Assembly: GCA_964544595.1 (NCBI GenBank)
Contig: CAZJBM010000009.1
Location: 12,190 to 76,189 of the forward strand
DNA from: JAGBWK01 sp964544595
GTDB taxonomy: Bacteria; Bacteroidota; Bacteroidia; Bacteroidales; Muribaculaceae
DNA length: 64,000 nucleotides
Direction: 5' to 3'
The position numbers and the translations under genes were made by a program. Positions within the stretch are counted from its first letter, which is position 1. Each line of letters begins with the position of its first letter. Shown here piece by piece: positions 34,623 through 43,081 of this stretch. The notes beneath the pieces are model-generated. The model was not told the DNA's origin and did no database searches. It saw nothing but the letters and a program-made list of their open reading frames with translations.

Positions 34623-35549
34623 TTATAATTCGGTGATGATGTTGGATTTGGGCAGTGATGAGAGCGAAAAACGCTGCAGAAGGTCGGCGGGGGATGCGGG
34701 AGCAGGGTCGGGGGCGAGGCGCGCCAGATGTGCTATGCGTCCTATCACTTCGGCGGGAGTGAATTGCCGGCGCAGATACTCCATACTCAGCGAGCTGTCG
34801 CGTTTGCTAAGTCGCTGTCGCGCCTGATTGCAGAGCAGAGGCAGGTGGCCAAACCGTGGGGGCTCCAGCCCAAGCAACTTGTAAAGGTAGATCTGCTGCG
34901 CGGCCGAGAGCAGCAGGTCGTTGCCGCGAACCACTTCGGTCACTCCCATGAGCGCGTCGTCGATTACCACGGCCAATTGATATGCCCATGCGCCGTCGGC
35001 CCTGCGCACCACGAAGTCGCCGCAGTGGCGGGCGAGATTGACGCTCTGAGGGCCGTAGACCATGTCATTAAATGAGATTTCCTCGTCGGGAACATATAGT
35101 CGCATGGCACCTTTGGCCGCAGGGTTGTAAATGAAGGGTGGAGCGGCGGCGGGGCGGCAGGTGCCTTTGTACGCGATGCGGCCATCCGATTCGTGGGGCG
35201 CTTGCGTGGCGAGCACGTCGGCGCGGGTGCATCGGCAGGGGTATATCAGCCCCTTGTCGGCCAGGCGGGTGAAATAATGGTTGTAGATTTCGCCGCGGCG
35301 GCTTTGGGAATACGGCCCGGCAGGGCCTTTGTCGTCGAGGCCACCCTCGTCCCAGTCGAGCCCGAGCCAATGGAGGTCGTCTTCGATAAGGCGGGCGTAT
35401 TCATATTTAGAGCGCTGCGGGTCGAGGTCTTCTATGCGCAATAACCATTCGCCGCCCTGACTTTTGGCCGAGAGCCACGATGTCAGAGCGGCGTAGATAT
35501 TGCCTAAGTGCATACGCCCCGATGGCGAGGGCGCGAATCTGCCTTTCAT
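34623..35549 (-). CDS. gluQ: Glutamyl-Q tRNA(Asp) synthetase
   Basis: 308 residues, the truncated GluRS-like form without an anticodon domain. The HIGH-type motif is SGRMHLGNIYAAL, the zinc-type Cys/Tyr site is in PCRCTRADVL ... YKGTCRP, EDLDPQR lies in the catalytic core, and the KMSKS equivalent is RLSKRDSS. It attaches glutamate to the queuosine in the wobble base of tRNA-Asp. It is about 70 bases downstream of tyrS, but a terminator separates them, so it probably depends on read-through or a weak own promoter. Confidence 0.92.
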   Translation of the reverse strand: MKGRFAPSPSGRMHLGNIYAALTSWLSAKSQGGEWLLRIEDLDPQRSKYEYARLIEDDLHWLGLDWDEGGLDDKGPAGPYSQSRRGEIYNHYFTRLADKGLIYPCRCTRADVLATQAPHESDGRIAYKGTCRPAAAPPFIYNPAAKGAMRLYVPDEEISFNDMVYGPQSVNLARHCGDFVVRRADGAWAYQLAVVIDDALMGVTEVVRGNDLLLSAAQQIYLYKLLGLEPPRFGHLPLLCNQARQRLSKRDSSLSMEYLRRQFTPAEVIGRIAHLARLAPDPAPASPADLLQRFSLSSLPKSNIITEL

Positions 35550-35583
35550 GCTGTAATCGGGTGATATTCAGAGGAGGAAAGAA

Positions 35584-35611
35584 AAGGGCGCAAGACGCGT
35601 CTTGCGCCCTT
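35584..35611 (-). terminator. Terminator of tyrS
   Basis: AAGGGCGCAAGACGCG with its complement forms a 28-base perfect palindrome, giving a long stem with little loop, followed on the minus strand by TTCTTTCC. It lies just after the tyrS stop. Confidence 0.75.
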
Positions 35612-35619
35612 GTTGACTT

Positions 35620-36918
35620 TTAGACGGCGTGGAGAAGGAAGTAGTTTTTCTTGCCTTTCTGCACGAGGATATACTTGTCTTGCAGCAACAGGTCGGTAGT
35701 GGCGGGAGCGTAGACATCGGCCACTTTCTCCTTGTTGATTGAGAAGCCACCGCCCTGCGCGAGCTTGCGGAGCTCGGCTTTAGAGGGGAATACGGGAGCC
35801 TTGTCGGTGAGTAGGTCGGCTATTTTCACGTCGCCGCTCTCGAGATCGGCGCGGCTGATCTCGAATTGCTGAACGCCCTCGAATACCGACAGCAGCGTCG
35901 CTTCATCGATTTTGTGGAGAATATCGGCGGTATTGTTGCTGAAGAGTATTTTGGAGGCTTCGACAGCGGCTTCGTAATCCTCGGCGCTGTGGACCATGGT
36001 GGTAATCTCCTTGGCGAGACGCTTCTGCAGCGGACGCATACCGGGGTCGGCGACCTGCTGTGCCACGAGCTCGTCGATTTCCTCCTTGGTGAGCTCGGTG
36101 AAGATCTTTATGTATTTCTCAGCGTCGGCGTCAGATACATTGAGCCAGAACTGATAGAACTTGTAGGGCGATGTGTAGCGCGGGTCGAGCCATACGTTGC
36201 CGCTCTCTGTTTTGCCGAATTTTCCGCCGTCGGCTTTGGTGATCAAGGGGCAGGTGAGACAGTGGGCGTCGTCGGCGCCGTTGATGCGGCGTATGAGGTC
36301 CATGCCGGTGGTCATGTTGCCCCATTGGTCGGAGCCGCCGAGCTGGAGCCGGCAACCATATTCGTTGTAGAGATTTAGGAAGTCGTAGCCCTGAAGCAGC
36401 TGATAGGAGAATTCGGTGAACGACATGCCCTCGCGGCTCTCGCCCGAAAGGCGCTTCTTCACTGAGTCCTTGGCCATCATGTAGTTGACGGTGATATGCT
36501 TGCCGATGTCGCGGATGAATTCGAGGAAACCGAAATTCTTCATCCAGTCGTAGTTATTGACGAGGATCGCGGCATTGGGCGCATCGGAGTCGAAATCGAG
36601 AAATTTTGAGAGCTGTTTCTTGATTGCCTCCTGATTGTGGCGAAGGGTGGGCTCGTCGATGAGTTTACGCTCCTGGCTCTTCATCGAGGGGTCGCCGATC
36701 ATGCCGGTGGCGCCGCCTATGAGGGCCACGGGGCGGTGGCCTGAGCGCTGGAAGTGTTTAAGCATCATCACGCCAACGAGGTGGCCGATATGAAGCGAGT
36801 CGGCAGTGGGGTCGATGCCGAGATATGCGGTGGTCATGCCCTTTTTGAGCTGGTCTTCAGCTCCGGGGGTTACGGAATGAATCATTCCGCGCCAAGTGAG
36901 TTCCTGTATGAAATCCAT
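35620..36918 (-). CDS. tyrS: Tyrosyl-tRNA synthetase
   Basis: 432 residues. Class I motifs: DSLHIGHLVG (HIGH) and KFGKTES (KMSKS type). Also GGATGMIGDPS, YQLLQGYDFLNL and QLGGSDQWGNMT are typical TyrS active-site blocks. The C-terminal ~80 residues form an S4 RNA-binding domain (KAELRKLAQGGGFSINKEKV). It charges tRNA-Tyr in the cytoplasm. It starts 13 bases after the aminotransferase stop, so both are likely one transcript. Confidence 0.97.
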   Translation of the reverse strand: MDFIQELTWRGMIHSVTPGAEDQLKKGMTTAYLGIDPTADSLHIGHLVGVMMLKHFQRSGHRPVALIGGATGMIGDPSMKSQERKLIDEPTLRHNQEAIKKQLSKFLDFDSDAPNAAILVNNYDWMKNFGFLEFIRDIGKHITVNYMMAKDSVKKRLSGESREGMSFTEFSYQLLQGYDFLNLYNEYGCRLQLGGSDQWGNMTTGMDLIRRINGADDAHCLTCPLITKADGGKFGKTESGNVWLDPRYTSPYKFYQFWLNVSDADAEKYIKIFTELTKEEIDELVAQQVADPGMRPLQKRLAKEITTMVHSAEDYEAAVEASKILFSNNTADILHKIDEATLLSVFEGVQQFEISRADLESGDVKIADLLTDKAPVFPSKAELRKLAQGGGFSINKEKVADVYAPATTDLLLQDKYILVQKGKKNYFLLHAV

Positions 36919-36931
36919 TTAACTTGCTGTT

Positions 36932-38125
36932 TTATTTAAGTTTTGCGAGCGCCTCGGCGATGCGGCGGAGGGCTTCGCGGATATTGTCGTCGGAGGTGGC
37001 GTAGCTTAGGCGTATATATCCGTCGAGGCAGAATGCGGCCCCGTCGACGGTCGCTACGTGAGCTTGCTCAAGGAGATAGATCGTGAGGTCGGCCGATGAA
37101 TTGATTTTCACGTCGCCGCAGCTTTTGCCAATGAAGTTGGTGACGCGGGGAAAGAGGTAGAACGCTCCTTCAGGCACGTTACATTCAAGCCCCGGAATTT
37201 CTCTGGCGAGCTTCACTACGAGGTCGCGTCGGCGCTCAAAGGCGACGCGCATATCCTCGACGCATTGTTGCGGGCCGTTGTAGGCGGCTTCGGCTGCTTT
37301 TTGGGCTATGGACGAGCAGCCAGAGGTATATTGGCTCTGAAGCTTGCTGACGGCTTTAATGAGCCATTGTGGCCCTGCGCAGTAGCCGATGCGCCAGCCT
37401 GTCATGGCGTAGGCCTTCGACACGCCGTTGATGATTACCACGCGGTCTTTTATCTCAGGGAATGAAGCGAGCGAAGTGAACGAGCCTGTGTAGTTGATAT
37501 GCTCGTAGATTTCGTCGGCAAGCACGATGATGTCGGGGTGCTTCGCGAGCACGTCGACGATGCCCTGAAGCTCGTCGCGGGAGTACACGCTGCCGGTCGG
37601 ATTCGACGGAGAGCAGAGGATTATCAGCCGCGTGGCGGGGGTTATCGCTGATTCGAGCTTAGCGGGCGAGATTTTGAAATCCTCTTCGAGTGTGGAGGGA
37701 ACGAGCACGTTGGTGCCGCGGGCGAGCTTCACCATTTCGACGTATGATACCCATGCCGGGGTCGGGATAATAACCTCGTCGCCGGGATTGATGCAAGCGA
37801 GAATGACGTTGCAAAGTTCCTGCTTGGCGCCGTTGCCAACGACAATCTGGTCGGGGGCGAAGTCAACGCCGTTTTCCTGCTTGAGTTTGCGCGAAATAGC
37901 CTCGCGTAGCGACATATAGCCGGGCACGGGGGTGTAGCGCGAGAAGTTGTCGGCGATGGCTTTGCAAGCCGCCTCCTTAATATGGTCGGGAGTGTTGAAG
38001 TCGGGCTCGCCGACAGATAGATTAATCACGTCGACGCCTTTGGCTTTGAGTTCTGCGCTTTTTTGCGACATGGCCAGGGTGGCCGAAGGCGAAAGTGATT
38101 GGATAAGGTCGGAAATATGCTGCAT
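36932..38125 (-). CDS. Aspartate aminotransferase-type PLP enzyme
   Basis: 397 residues, fold type I, subgroup Ib. Landmarks: VINLSVGEPDFNTP, the PLP Lys in GVSKAYAMTGWRIGY, CSPSNPTGSVY, DEIYEHINY, and the substrate Arg region YIRLSYATS at the end. It should transfer the amino group between aspartate and 2-oxoglutarate, possibly accepting other amino acids; related enzymes include prephenate aminotransferases, so the exact substrate is uncertain. It is the first gene of the aminotransferase-tyrS pair. Confidence 0.93.
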   Translation of the reverse strand: MQHISDLIQSLSPSATLAMSQKSAELKAKGVDVINLSVGEPDFNTPDHIKEAACKAIADNFSRYTPVPGYMSLREAISRKLKQENGVDFAPDQIVVGNGAKQELCNVILACINPGDEVIIPTPAWVSYVEMVKLARGTNVLVPSTLEEDFKISPAKLESAITPATRLIILCSPSNPTGSVYSRDELQGIVDVLAKHPDIIVLADEIYEHINYTGSFTSLASFPEIKDRVVIINGVSKAYAMTGWRIGYCAGPQWLIKAVSKLQSQYTSGCSSIAQKAAEAAYNGPQQCVEDMRVAFERRRDLVVKLAREIPGLECNVPEGAFYLFPRVTNFIGKSCGDVKINSSADLTIYLLEQAHVATVDGAAFCLDGYIRLSYATSDDNIREALRRIAEALAKLK

Positions 38126-38251
38126 GACAGTGGCTTGAAATTTTACCGCGAAGATACGAATTATTTGTTAAGTAAGCACCAATTAAGCTCCCATTTTGCG
38201 CGAATTAAGCTCGCTTGGCGCCTTAATCGGCAGGCAGGCTCTAAATAATCG

Positions 38252-38280
38252 GCCCCCTCGGCGAGAAGAACCGAGGGGGC
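38252..38280 (-). terminator. Terminator after the SufE-like gene
   Basis: GCCCCCTCGG (38252-38261) pairs with CCGAGGGGGC (38271-38280) around a 9-base loop. It lies 20 bases after the stop on the minus strand; the following T-stretch is interrupted. Confidence 0.65.
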
Positions 38281-38300
38281 GCGAAAGATGTAGTGATTGC

Positions 38301-38729
38301 TTATTTCTTCTGAAGCTCCTTGAAGGCGAGGGCGTAGAGGCGCATCTGCTTGACCATGGCGAGGAGGCCGTTGGAGCGAGTGGGCGAGAGGTGGGAGGAT
38401 AGGCCGATGTCGTCGATGAAATAGAGATCGGCGTCGAGAATCTCCTGGGGGGTATGGCCCGAAAGCACGTCGATGAGCATCGATATTATGCCTTTGACTA
38501 TGATCGCGTCGGAGTCGGCGGTGAAAACCACTTTTCCGTCATCGTTGAGTTCGGCGTTGAGCCACACGCGGCTTTGGCATCCCTCGATAAGATGCTCAGG
38601 TGTGCGGTATTTTTCTTCGATGGGAGGGAGCGCGTTGCCGAGGTCAATGATGTAGCCATAACGGTCCATCCAATCGTCAATGTCGGCAAATTCAGCTATT
38701 ATTTCGTCTTGTCGTTCGTTTATAGTCAT
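38301..38729 (-). CDS. SufE-family Fe-S cluster assembly sulfur acceptor
   Basis: 142 residues. The acceptor Cys is in LIEGCQSRVWL, preceded by MDRYGYIIDLGNALPPIEE and followed by DSDAIIVKGIISMLIDVLSG and SSHLSPTRSNGLLAMVKQM: the full SufE pattern. SufE takes persulfide from the cysteine desulfurase SufS and passes it to the SufBCD scaffold. The suf operon is not in the window. It follows a beta-barrel gene by 58 bases, with no functional link known. Confidence 0.93.
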   Translation of the reverse strand: MTINERQDEIIAEFADIDDWMDRYGYIIDLGNALPPIEEKYRTPEHLIEGCQSRVWLNAELNDDGKVVFTADSDAIIVKGIISMLIDVLSGHTPQEILDADLYFIDDIGLSSHLSPTRSNGLLAMVKQMRLYALAFKELQKK

Positions 38730-38787
38730 GATTGTCTGTTGATTGTGTATTTGTTGTTATGTCTTCGGCGGCGATGGCAATGCCGTG

Positions 38788-39444
38788 TTACCACTCAAAG
38801 CCGGCGGTTAGGCCCAGGCTGTTGAGCGCTATGTTGTTGCCTCCCCAGTATTCGGTCGTGATAAGCTGATAGCTCAGGCCGAGGTTGACGGCCAGTTTGG
38901 GGTTGGATTTCGACACCGGGAGCCTGACGCCCACGGTAGGTCGCAGATAGAAGCACTCCGACTGCCCGATGTATCCGTCGTTGATGCGTATATAGTCCTT
39001 TCCGATAAGGAAAGCCGCGCCGATACGGAGGTCGGCGAAGAACGATGGTTTGGAGGTGTCGCCGATGTTGAAGCGGAAGTCGGAATAGAGCGGTATCATA
39101 ACCCCCTGCGACGTGAATGACTGGTCGGGCCAGCGGTCGGAGGGGTTGAAGCTATCGTTTTCTTTGGTGAACATCACGTCGACGCCCGCACCGAGGCCGA
39201 GGTAAAACCAGTTGGTGAATTGCGCGCCTTGCGTGGTGGTGAATTCAAGCACATTGGCTTCGTAATTGCCCATGCCGCGGGTGAACCCGACATCGAAAAA
39301 TCCTCTGTAAGTGGCTCCCGCGCTGAAAATCGAGGAAATCATGTTGGCGGCCTGGTTGGCCATCTGGTAGTATTGGGCGCTTGCCGAGGTAGTGACACCG
39401 GCCAACATCGCCAGAGCGATAGCGTATTTTTTTAATGCTCTCAT
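38788..39444 (-). CDS. Small outer-membrane beta-barrel protein
   Basis: 218 residues from the ATG at 39444 (MRALKKYAIALAMLAG); the frame extends two codons further only to a TTG. A signal peptide ends near ASAQ. The rest alternates hydrophobic and polar residues with many Gly and aromatics (FFDVGFTRGMGNYEANV, WFYLGLGAGVD, FFADLRIGAAFLIG) and ends in a strand, LNSLGLTAGFEW, with a terminal aromatic: the layout of an eight-stranded barrel (OmpW/PorT-like size). Function unknown. Confidence 0.78.
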   Translation of the reverse strand: MRALKKYAIALAMLAGVTTSASAQYYQMANQAANMISSIFSAGATYRGFFDVGFTRGMGNYEANVLEFTTTQGAQFTNWFYLGLGAGVDVMFTKENDSFNPSDRWPDQSFTSQGVMIPLYSDFRFNIGDTSKPSFFADLRIGAAFLIGKDYIRINDGYIGQSECFYLRPTVGVRLPVSKSNPKLAVNLGLSYQLITTEYWGGNNIALNSLGLTAGFEW

Positions 39445-39537
39445 AATCAATCGGGGGGTTAAGACGTTGTTTCTAAGTGTTTATGATATTCACTTAACAA
39501 AATTTTGAGGCAAGTGGTTGTTTCGGCGCTCAAATAA

Positions 39538-40698
39538 TCACTCTTTGCGTCGGATTTTCACGGGAATCGCCCCTTCGGGCACTTCCTTGACGAGCAGGGC
39601 GAGATGGCCTCCGCCTCCAGCGCCGCACATTTTCCATGCCAGAGCCCCGTTGCCTTTCCATACGTCGATAAACTCCTGTACCCCCGGCTGCATCATAGCG
39701 GGGAACATTGCCACTTGGGCCTCAAACGAGGCGTTGTAGCCCTCGGCGAGAGCGTCGAGGTCGTGGCGCATTATCGCGTCCCAGCAGCGGTCGGCGGCTT
39801 CGGTGAGAGCTTTCACCTTCTCCTCGGTGATGTCCTTACCTTGCACGACGTTGGTGCCTGGTCGGCGTGGGAACATCGGCACGAGGCATAGGTGGCTTTC
39901 AAGCCATGAAAGCGTCTCCTCGTCGTGGCACGCCTCGATGCGCATCGGCCAATAGCAGTTGTCGTAGTAGTGACGCGTCAGCCCCGACATGCATATTCCG
40001 ATAGCGTCTTGAGCGCCTGAGATATGGCCTTTGTTCTCCGGGTCGTTCTCGAAGCAGAAGAGCAGGCGGGCAAGCATCTCCTCGTTGTAGTTGGGAAGCT
40101 CGTAGGGCCATATCTTCTTGGCGGCGTTGCGGGTGGAGGTCGACATGCCGCCGCGCTCCATGAATTCCATCGTCGGCTCGATAGATATTGTCAGCGCCCA
40201 TCCGGGGTGCTTTTCCGACACGTAGGGCTGGTCGATCCATGTGCCGGCTATGTCGATACGGTAGGGGAGATGCGACTTCACGTCGCGGCGCAGGCTGGTG
40301 GTAGAGCGAGCCTTCAGGCCTGAGTCGGGTACGCGCTCAAGCTCGATGTACTCGATGCCGCGTTGGCGGCAAAACTCGCGCTTCGTGTCGGAGCCGCCGT
40401 CGGAGTTCACCACGAATATATCGGGCTTCACCATATCCACGGTGTTGACGAAGTCCATCATGCCGGAGCCTTTGTTGATATAGGCGTCGGTCACGTAGCG
40501 GATCGCTTTCACCATATAAAGCCGCTCGTTTTCTGAGTATACGGTCTTGCGGTTCTTCAGGTCTTCGATGGTTGAGTCGGAGCCTATACCGACGTAGAGA
40601 TCGCCGAATTGCGACGCTTCCTTAAAAAAAGCCACATGGCCGCTATGAAGCATATCATAGCAGCCAGAGACAAATACTTTCTTACGCTTTTCAGCCAT
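39538..40698 (-). CDS. Nucleotidyltransferase fused to a degenerate GHMP-kinase-like domain
   Basis: 386 residues. Residues ~6-140 are a cytidylyltransferase-like domain: VFVSGCYDMLHSGHVAF with the HxGH motif at 18-21, GIGSDSTIEDLKN and FVVNSDGGSDTK. From ~143 a GHMP-kinase-like domain begins (PYRIDIAGTWIDQPY, the first GHMP motif) and ends with KMCGAGGGGHLALL, the third motif. The central glycine-rich ATP loop (P-x3-G-L-G-S-S-x) is absent; only HISGAQDAIG resembles the segment after it. The kinase half is ~240 residues against ~330 normally. It could make an NDP-sugar or CDP-alcohol precursor; substrate unknown. recA lies 52 bases upstream on the same strand. Confidence 0.8.
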   Translation of the reverse strand: MAEKRKKVFVSGCYDMLHSGHVAFFKEASQFGDLYVGIGSDSTIEDLKNRKTVYSENERLYMVKAIRYVTDAYINKGSGMMDFVNTVDMVKPDIFVVNSDGGSDTKREFCRQRGIEYIELERVPDSGLKARSTTSLRRDVKSHLPYRIDIAGTWIDQPYVSEKHPGWALTISIEPTMEFMERGGMSTSTRNAAKKIWPYELPNYNEEMLARLLFCFENDPENKGHISGAQDAIGICMSGLTRHYYDNCYWPMRIEACHDEETLSWLESHLCLVPMFPRRPGTNVVQGKDITEEKVKALTEAADRCWDAIMRHDLDALAEGYNASFEAQVAMFPAMMQPGVQEFIDVWKGNGALAWKMCGAGGGGHLALLVKEVPEGAIPVKIRRKE

Positions 40699-40750
40699 TG
40701 GTGATTGTATGGTATTGATTTAGTGACAAATTTTTGGGGCGGCGGAGCGT

Positions 40751-41935
40751 TTAATCCTCGTCGATATCCTCGTCGATAGAGAAATCATCGGGAAGTTCGT
40801 CGTCGAAGTCGAGGTCGTCGGCATTGACTGCCGCGGGATCTTTGGGAGCGGGAGCCGGGGCGGTGAATGATGTTTTCTTCCCTTTGGGCGCGCGGGCTGC
40901 CTCGTCGGCCGCCTTCATCGCTGCCATTATCTTCGCTTCGAGCTCTTCGGCGAGTTCGGGATTATCCTCGATCACGCGCTTGGCCGCGTCGCGGCCCTGG
41001 GCGAGTTTCGAATCCTCGTAGCTGAACCACGATCCGCTCTTCTTGATGATGCCGTATTCGACGCCGAGGTCGAGTATCTCGTAGGCTTTGGAGATACCTT
41101 CGCCAAACATGATGTCAAACTCGCAGCGGCGGAAGGGGGGAGCGACCTTATTCTTCACTATTTTGACCTTGGTGTGACGGCCGAGCACGTCGTCGCCATC
41201 CTTTATCGAGGTGCCGGGGCGTATGTCGATGCGCACCGATGCGTAGAATTTCAGCGCGTTGCCGCCGGTGGTAGTCTCCGAGGGGCCGAACATCGCGCCG
41301 ATGTTGGCGCGGAGCTGGTTGATGAATATGCAGGTAGTATTGGTGCGGGAGATGGCGCCTGTGAGTTTGCGCATTGCTTGCGACATCAGGCGAGCCTGAA
41401 GGCCCATGTTGCGGTCGCCCATTTCGCCCTCGATCTCGTTCTTGGGGGTGAGGGCCGCTACCGAGTCTACCACGATGATGTCGACCGCGGCCGAGCGGAT
41501 AAGCTGCTCTGTGATCTCGAGAGCTTGCTCGCCGTTGTCGGGCTGTGCCATGAGCAATTCGTCGACGTTCACGCCCAATTTCTCCGCGTAAAAGCGGTCG
41601 AAGGCGTGCTCCGCGTCGATTATAGCAGCGATGCCGCCGCGCTTTTGCGCCTCAGCGATGGCGTGGATGGCGAGAGTCGTTTTACCCGACGACTCGGGGC
41701 CGAAGATTTCTATGATGCGGCCTTTGGGAAAGCCTCCGACGCCGAGTGCGTAGTTGAGGCCGATCGAGCCGGTGGGGATTACCTCGACTGCCTCGACCGC
41801 GTCGTCGCCCAAGCGCATGATCGCGCCTTTGCCGTACGACTTCTCGATTTGGCCCATAGCGGCTTGTAAAGCCGCGAATTTCGCCTCGCGGGGGTCGGCG
41901 GGTGCCTTGACGGTCTTTTTTGTTTCTTTAGCCAT
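40751..41935 (-). CDS. recA: Recombinase RecA
   Basis: 394 residues against 352 in E. coli; the extra length is a Pro/Ala-rich C-terminal extension ending in a strongly acidic tail (DLDFDDELPDDFSIDEDIDE), which in RecA restrains DNA binding. Walker A is GPESSGKTT, the Walker B region is VDIIVVDSVAAL, and the MAW/DNA-binding L1-L2 region is INQLRANIGAMFGPSETTTG, then NALKFYASVR. It pairs homologous DNA and triggers LexA cleavage. A -7-type box lies about 25 bases upstream. Confidence 0.98.
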   Translation of the reverse strand: MAKETKKTVKAPADPREAKFAALQAAMGQIEKSYGKGAIMRLGDDAVEAVEVIPTGSIGLNYALGVGGFPKGRIIEIFGPESSGKTTLAIHAIAEAQKRGGIAAIIDAEHAFDRFYAEKLGVNVDELLMAQPDNGEQALEITEQLIRSAAVDIIVVDSVAALTPKNEIEGEMGDRNMGLQARLMSQAMRKLTGAISRTNTTCIFINQLRANIGAMFGPSETTTGGNALKFYASVRIDIRPGTSIKDGDDVLGRHTKVKIVKNKVAPPFRRCEFDIMFGEGISKAYEILDLGVEYGIIKKSGSWFSYEDSKLAQGRDAAKRVIEDNPELAEELEAKIMAAMKAADEAARAPKGKKTSFTAPAPAPKDPAAVNADDLDFDDELPDDFSIDEDIDED

Positions 41936-41960
41936 GATTTATGTGGTTTTATTGATTATA

Positions 41961-41968
41961 CAAAGTTA
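41961..41968 (-). promoter_or_regulatory. Predicted recA promoter, -7 element
   Basis: TAACTTTG on the minus strand matches TAnnTTTG, 26 bases before the recA ATG. No clear TTG at the expected distance. Confidence 0.45.
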
Positions 41969-42025
41969 TTGATTTGATAACGCGAATATAACTCTTGCGT
42001 TGGGCAACTCAATCGCCCGCGTCGG

Positions 42026-43081
42026 TTAAATTTCCTTAAATCCACCATCTCCGTATTTAACAGCAGGATCAAAGATCCTATAACAGACGACTCCATTGTT
42101 AATATCATAAGGCTTGTATAGTCGTTTGGCTGATGAAATACATTTTTCAATTGCAGGCATGTTGGTACCTTCTGGAGCGGAAAGAGGGTTGTCTTTGATA
42201 TATGCCGATATGCAATCGCCAATAAATTTAGCTAAATTTACAGGAACGGCATTGCCAATCATTTGCTCCTTATCGGTCTTAGTGCCGAGAAATTTAAATT
42301 CCTTAGGGAAGGTTTGTATGCGGCTACGCTCTTCGGTTGTTAATGGGCGCAGGCCTTCGGTCGACTTGGCGGCATCGCCGGGATGAATAGGATAACCAAC
42401 AGGGACAGGCCGATTGACGCCGCGAATTGTGGGACTCGGCTCGTCGACGCTGAATATTCCTCGGCGCTGGTAGCTGCGCGGATGTCGGTAATAATACTTT
42501 ATATCTAATTCATCCCCGAAATATTCGGCGACGGTCATCTGCTTTTTGCCGAGTCGAGATTTTAATGTATCGCACATGAAATCATCAGGTTGGTCAATGC
42601 AACCGATGAGTACAAAACGTTTTCTTGCCTGAGGCACTCCGCATAGGCTCGCGTCAAGAATGGTTTGTGTAAGCCCGTAACCGGCTCTACTGAATATCTC
42701 TCTCGCCTCGACGAGTTTTTGTGTCTTAAGTATGCGGGCCACGTTTTCCATTACAAACCATTTCGGCTTGACAATAGAAATAATTTTCGCATAATCGACC
42801 GTAAGATCTCCGCGCCCGTTGTTCTCGTTTCGCTTACCGGCCGAGGAGAAATCCTGGCACGGCGGCCCACCTATAATCATCTGTGGCTGAAATTCCTCAA
42901 TTAGCGGCACCACCTCGTCAATTTTTGACAAATCAACTTTGAGGGCCGGATGACTGAAATTGGCCTCATACACAGCCAAAGCACTATCCCAGAAATCCAT
43001 ACCGACGGCCACATCGTGTCCTGCCGATTGAAATCCGAGGCTCATGCCACCGCATCCGCAGAAAAGGTCAACTATTCTCAT
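42026..43081 (-). CDS. DNA (cytosine-5) methyltransferase of a type II R-M system
   Basis: 351 residues from the ATG at 43081 (MRIVDLFCGCGG); the frame continues upstream only to a TTG. The C5 motifs are in order: I DLFCGCGGMSLGF, IV GGPPCQDFSSAGKR with the catalytic Cys, VI FVMENV, VIII QARKRFVLIG, then a target-recognition region, IX PSPTIRGVNRP and X MIGNAVPVNLAKFI. It methylates cytosine in one DNA sequence and protects it from the partner enzyme. The restriction gene overlaps its start by 14 bases. The pair is AT-richer than the flanking recA and rsmD, which fits horizontal gain. Confidence 0.95.
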   Translation of the reverse strand: MRIVDLFCGCGGMSLGFQSAGHDVAVGMDFWDSALAVYEANFSHPALKVDLSKIDEVVPLIEEFQPQMIIGGPPCQDFSSAGKRNENNGRGDLTVDYAKIISIVKPKWFVMENVARILKTQKLVEAREIFSRAGYGLTQTILDASLCGVPQARKRFVLIGCIDQPDDFMCDTLKSRLGKKQMTVAEYFGDELDIKYYYRHPRSYQRRGIFSVDEPSPTIRGVNRPVPVGYPIHPGDAAKSTEGLRPLTTEERSRIQTFPKEFKFLGTKTDKEQMIGNAVPVNLAKFIGDCISAYIKDNPLSAPEGTNMPAIEKCISSAKRLYKPYDINNGVVCYRIFDPAVKYGDGGFKEI

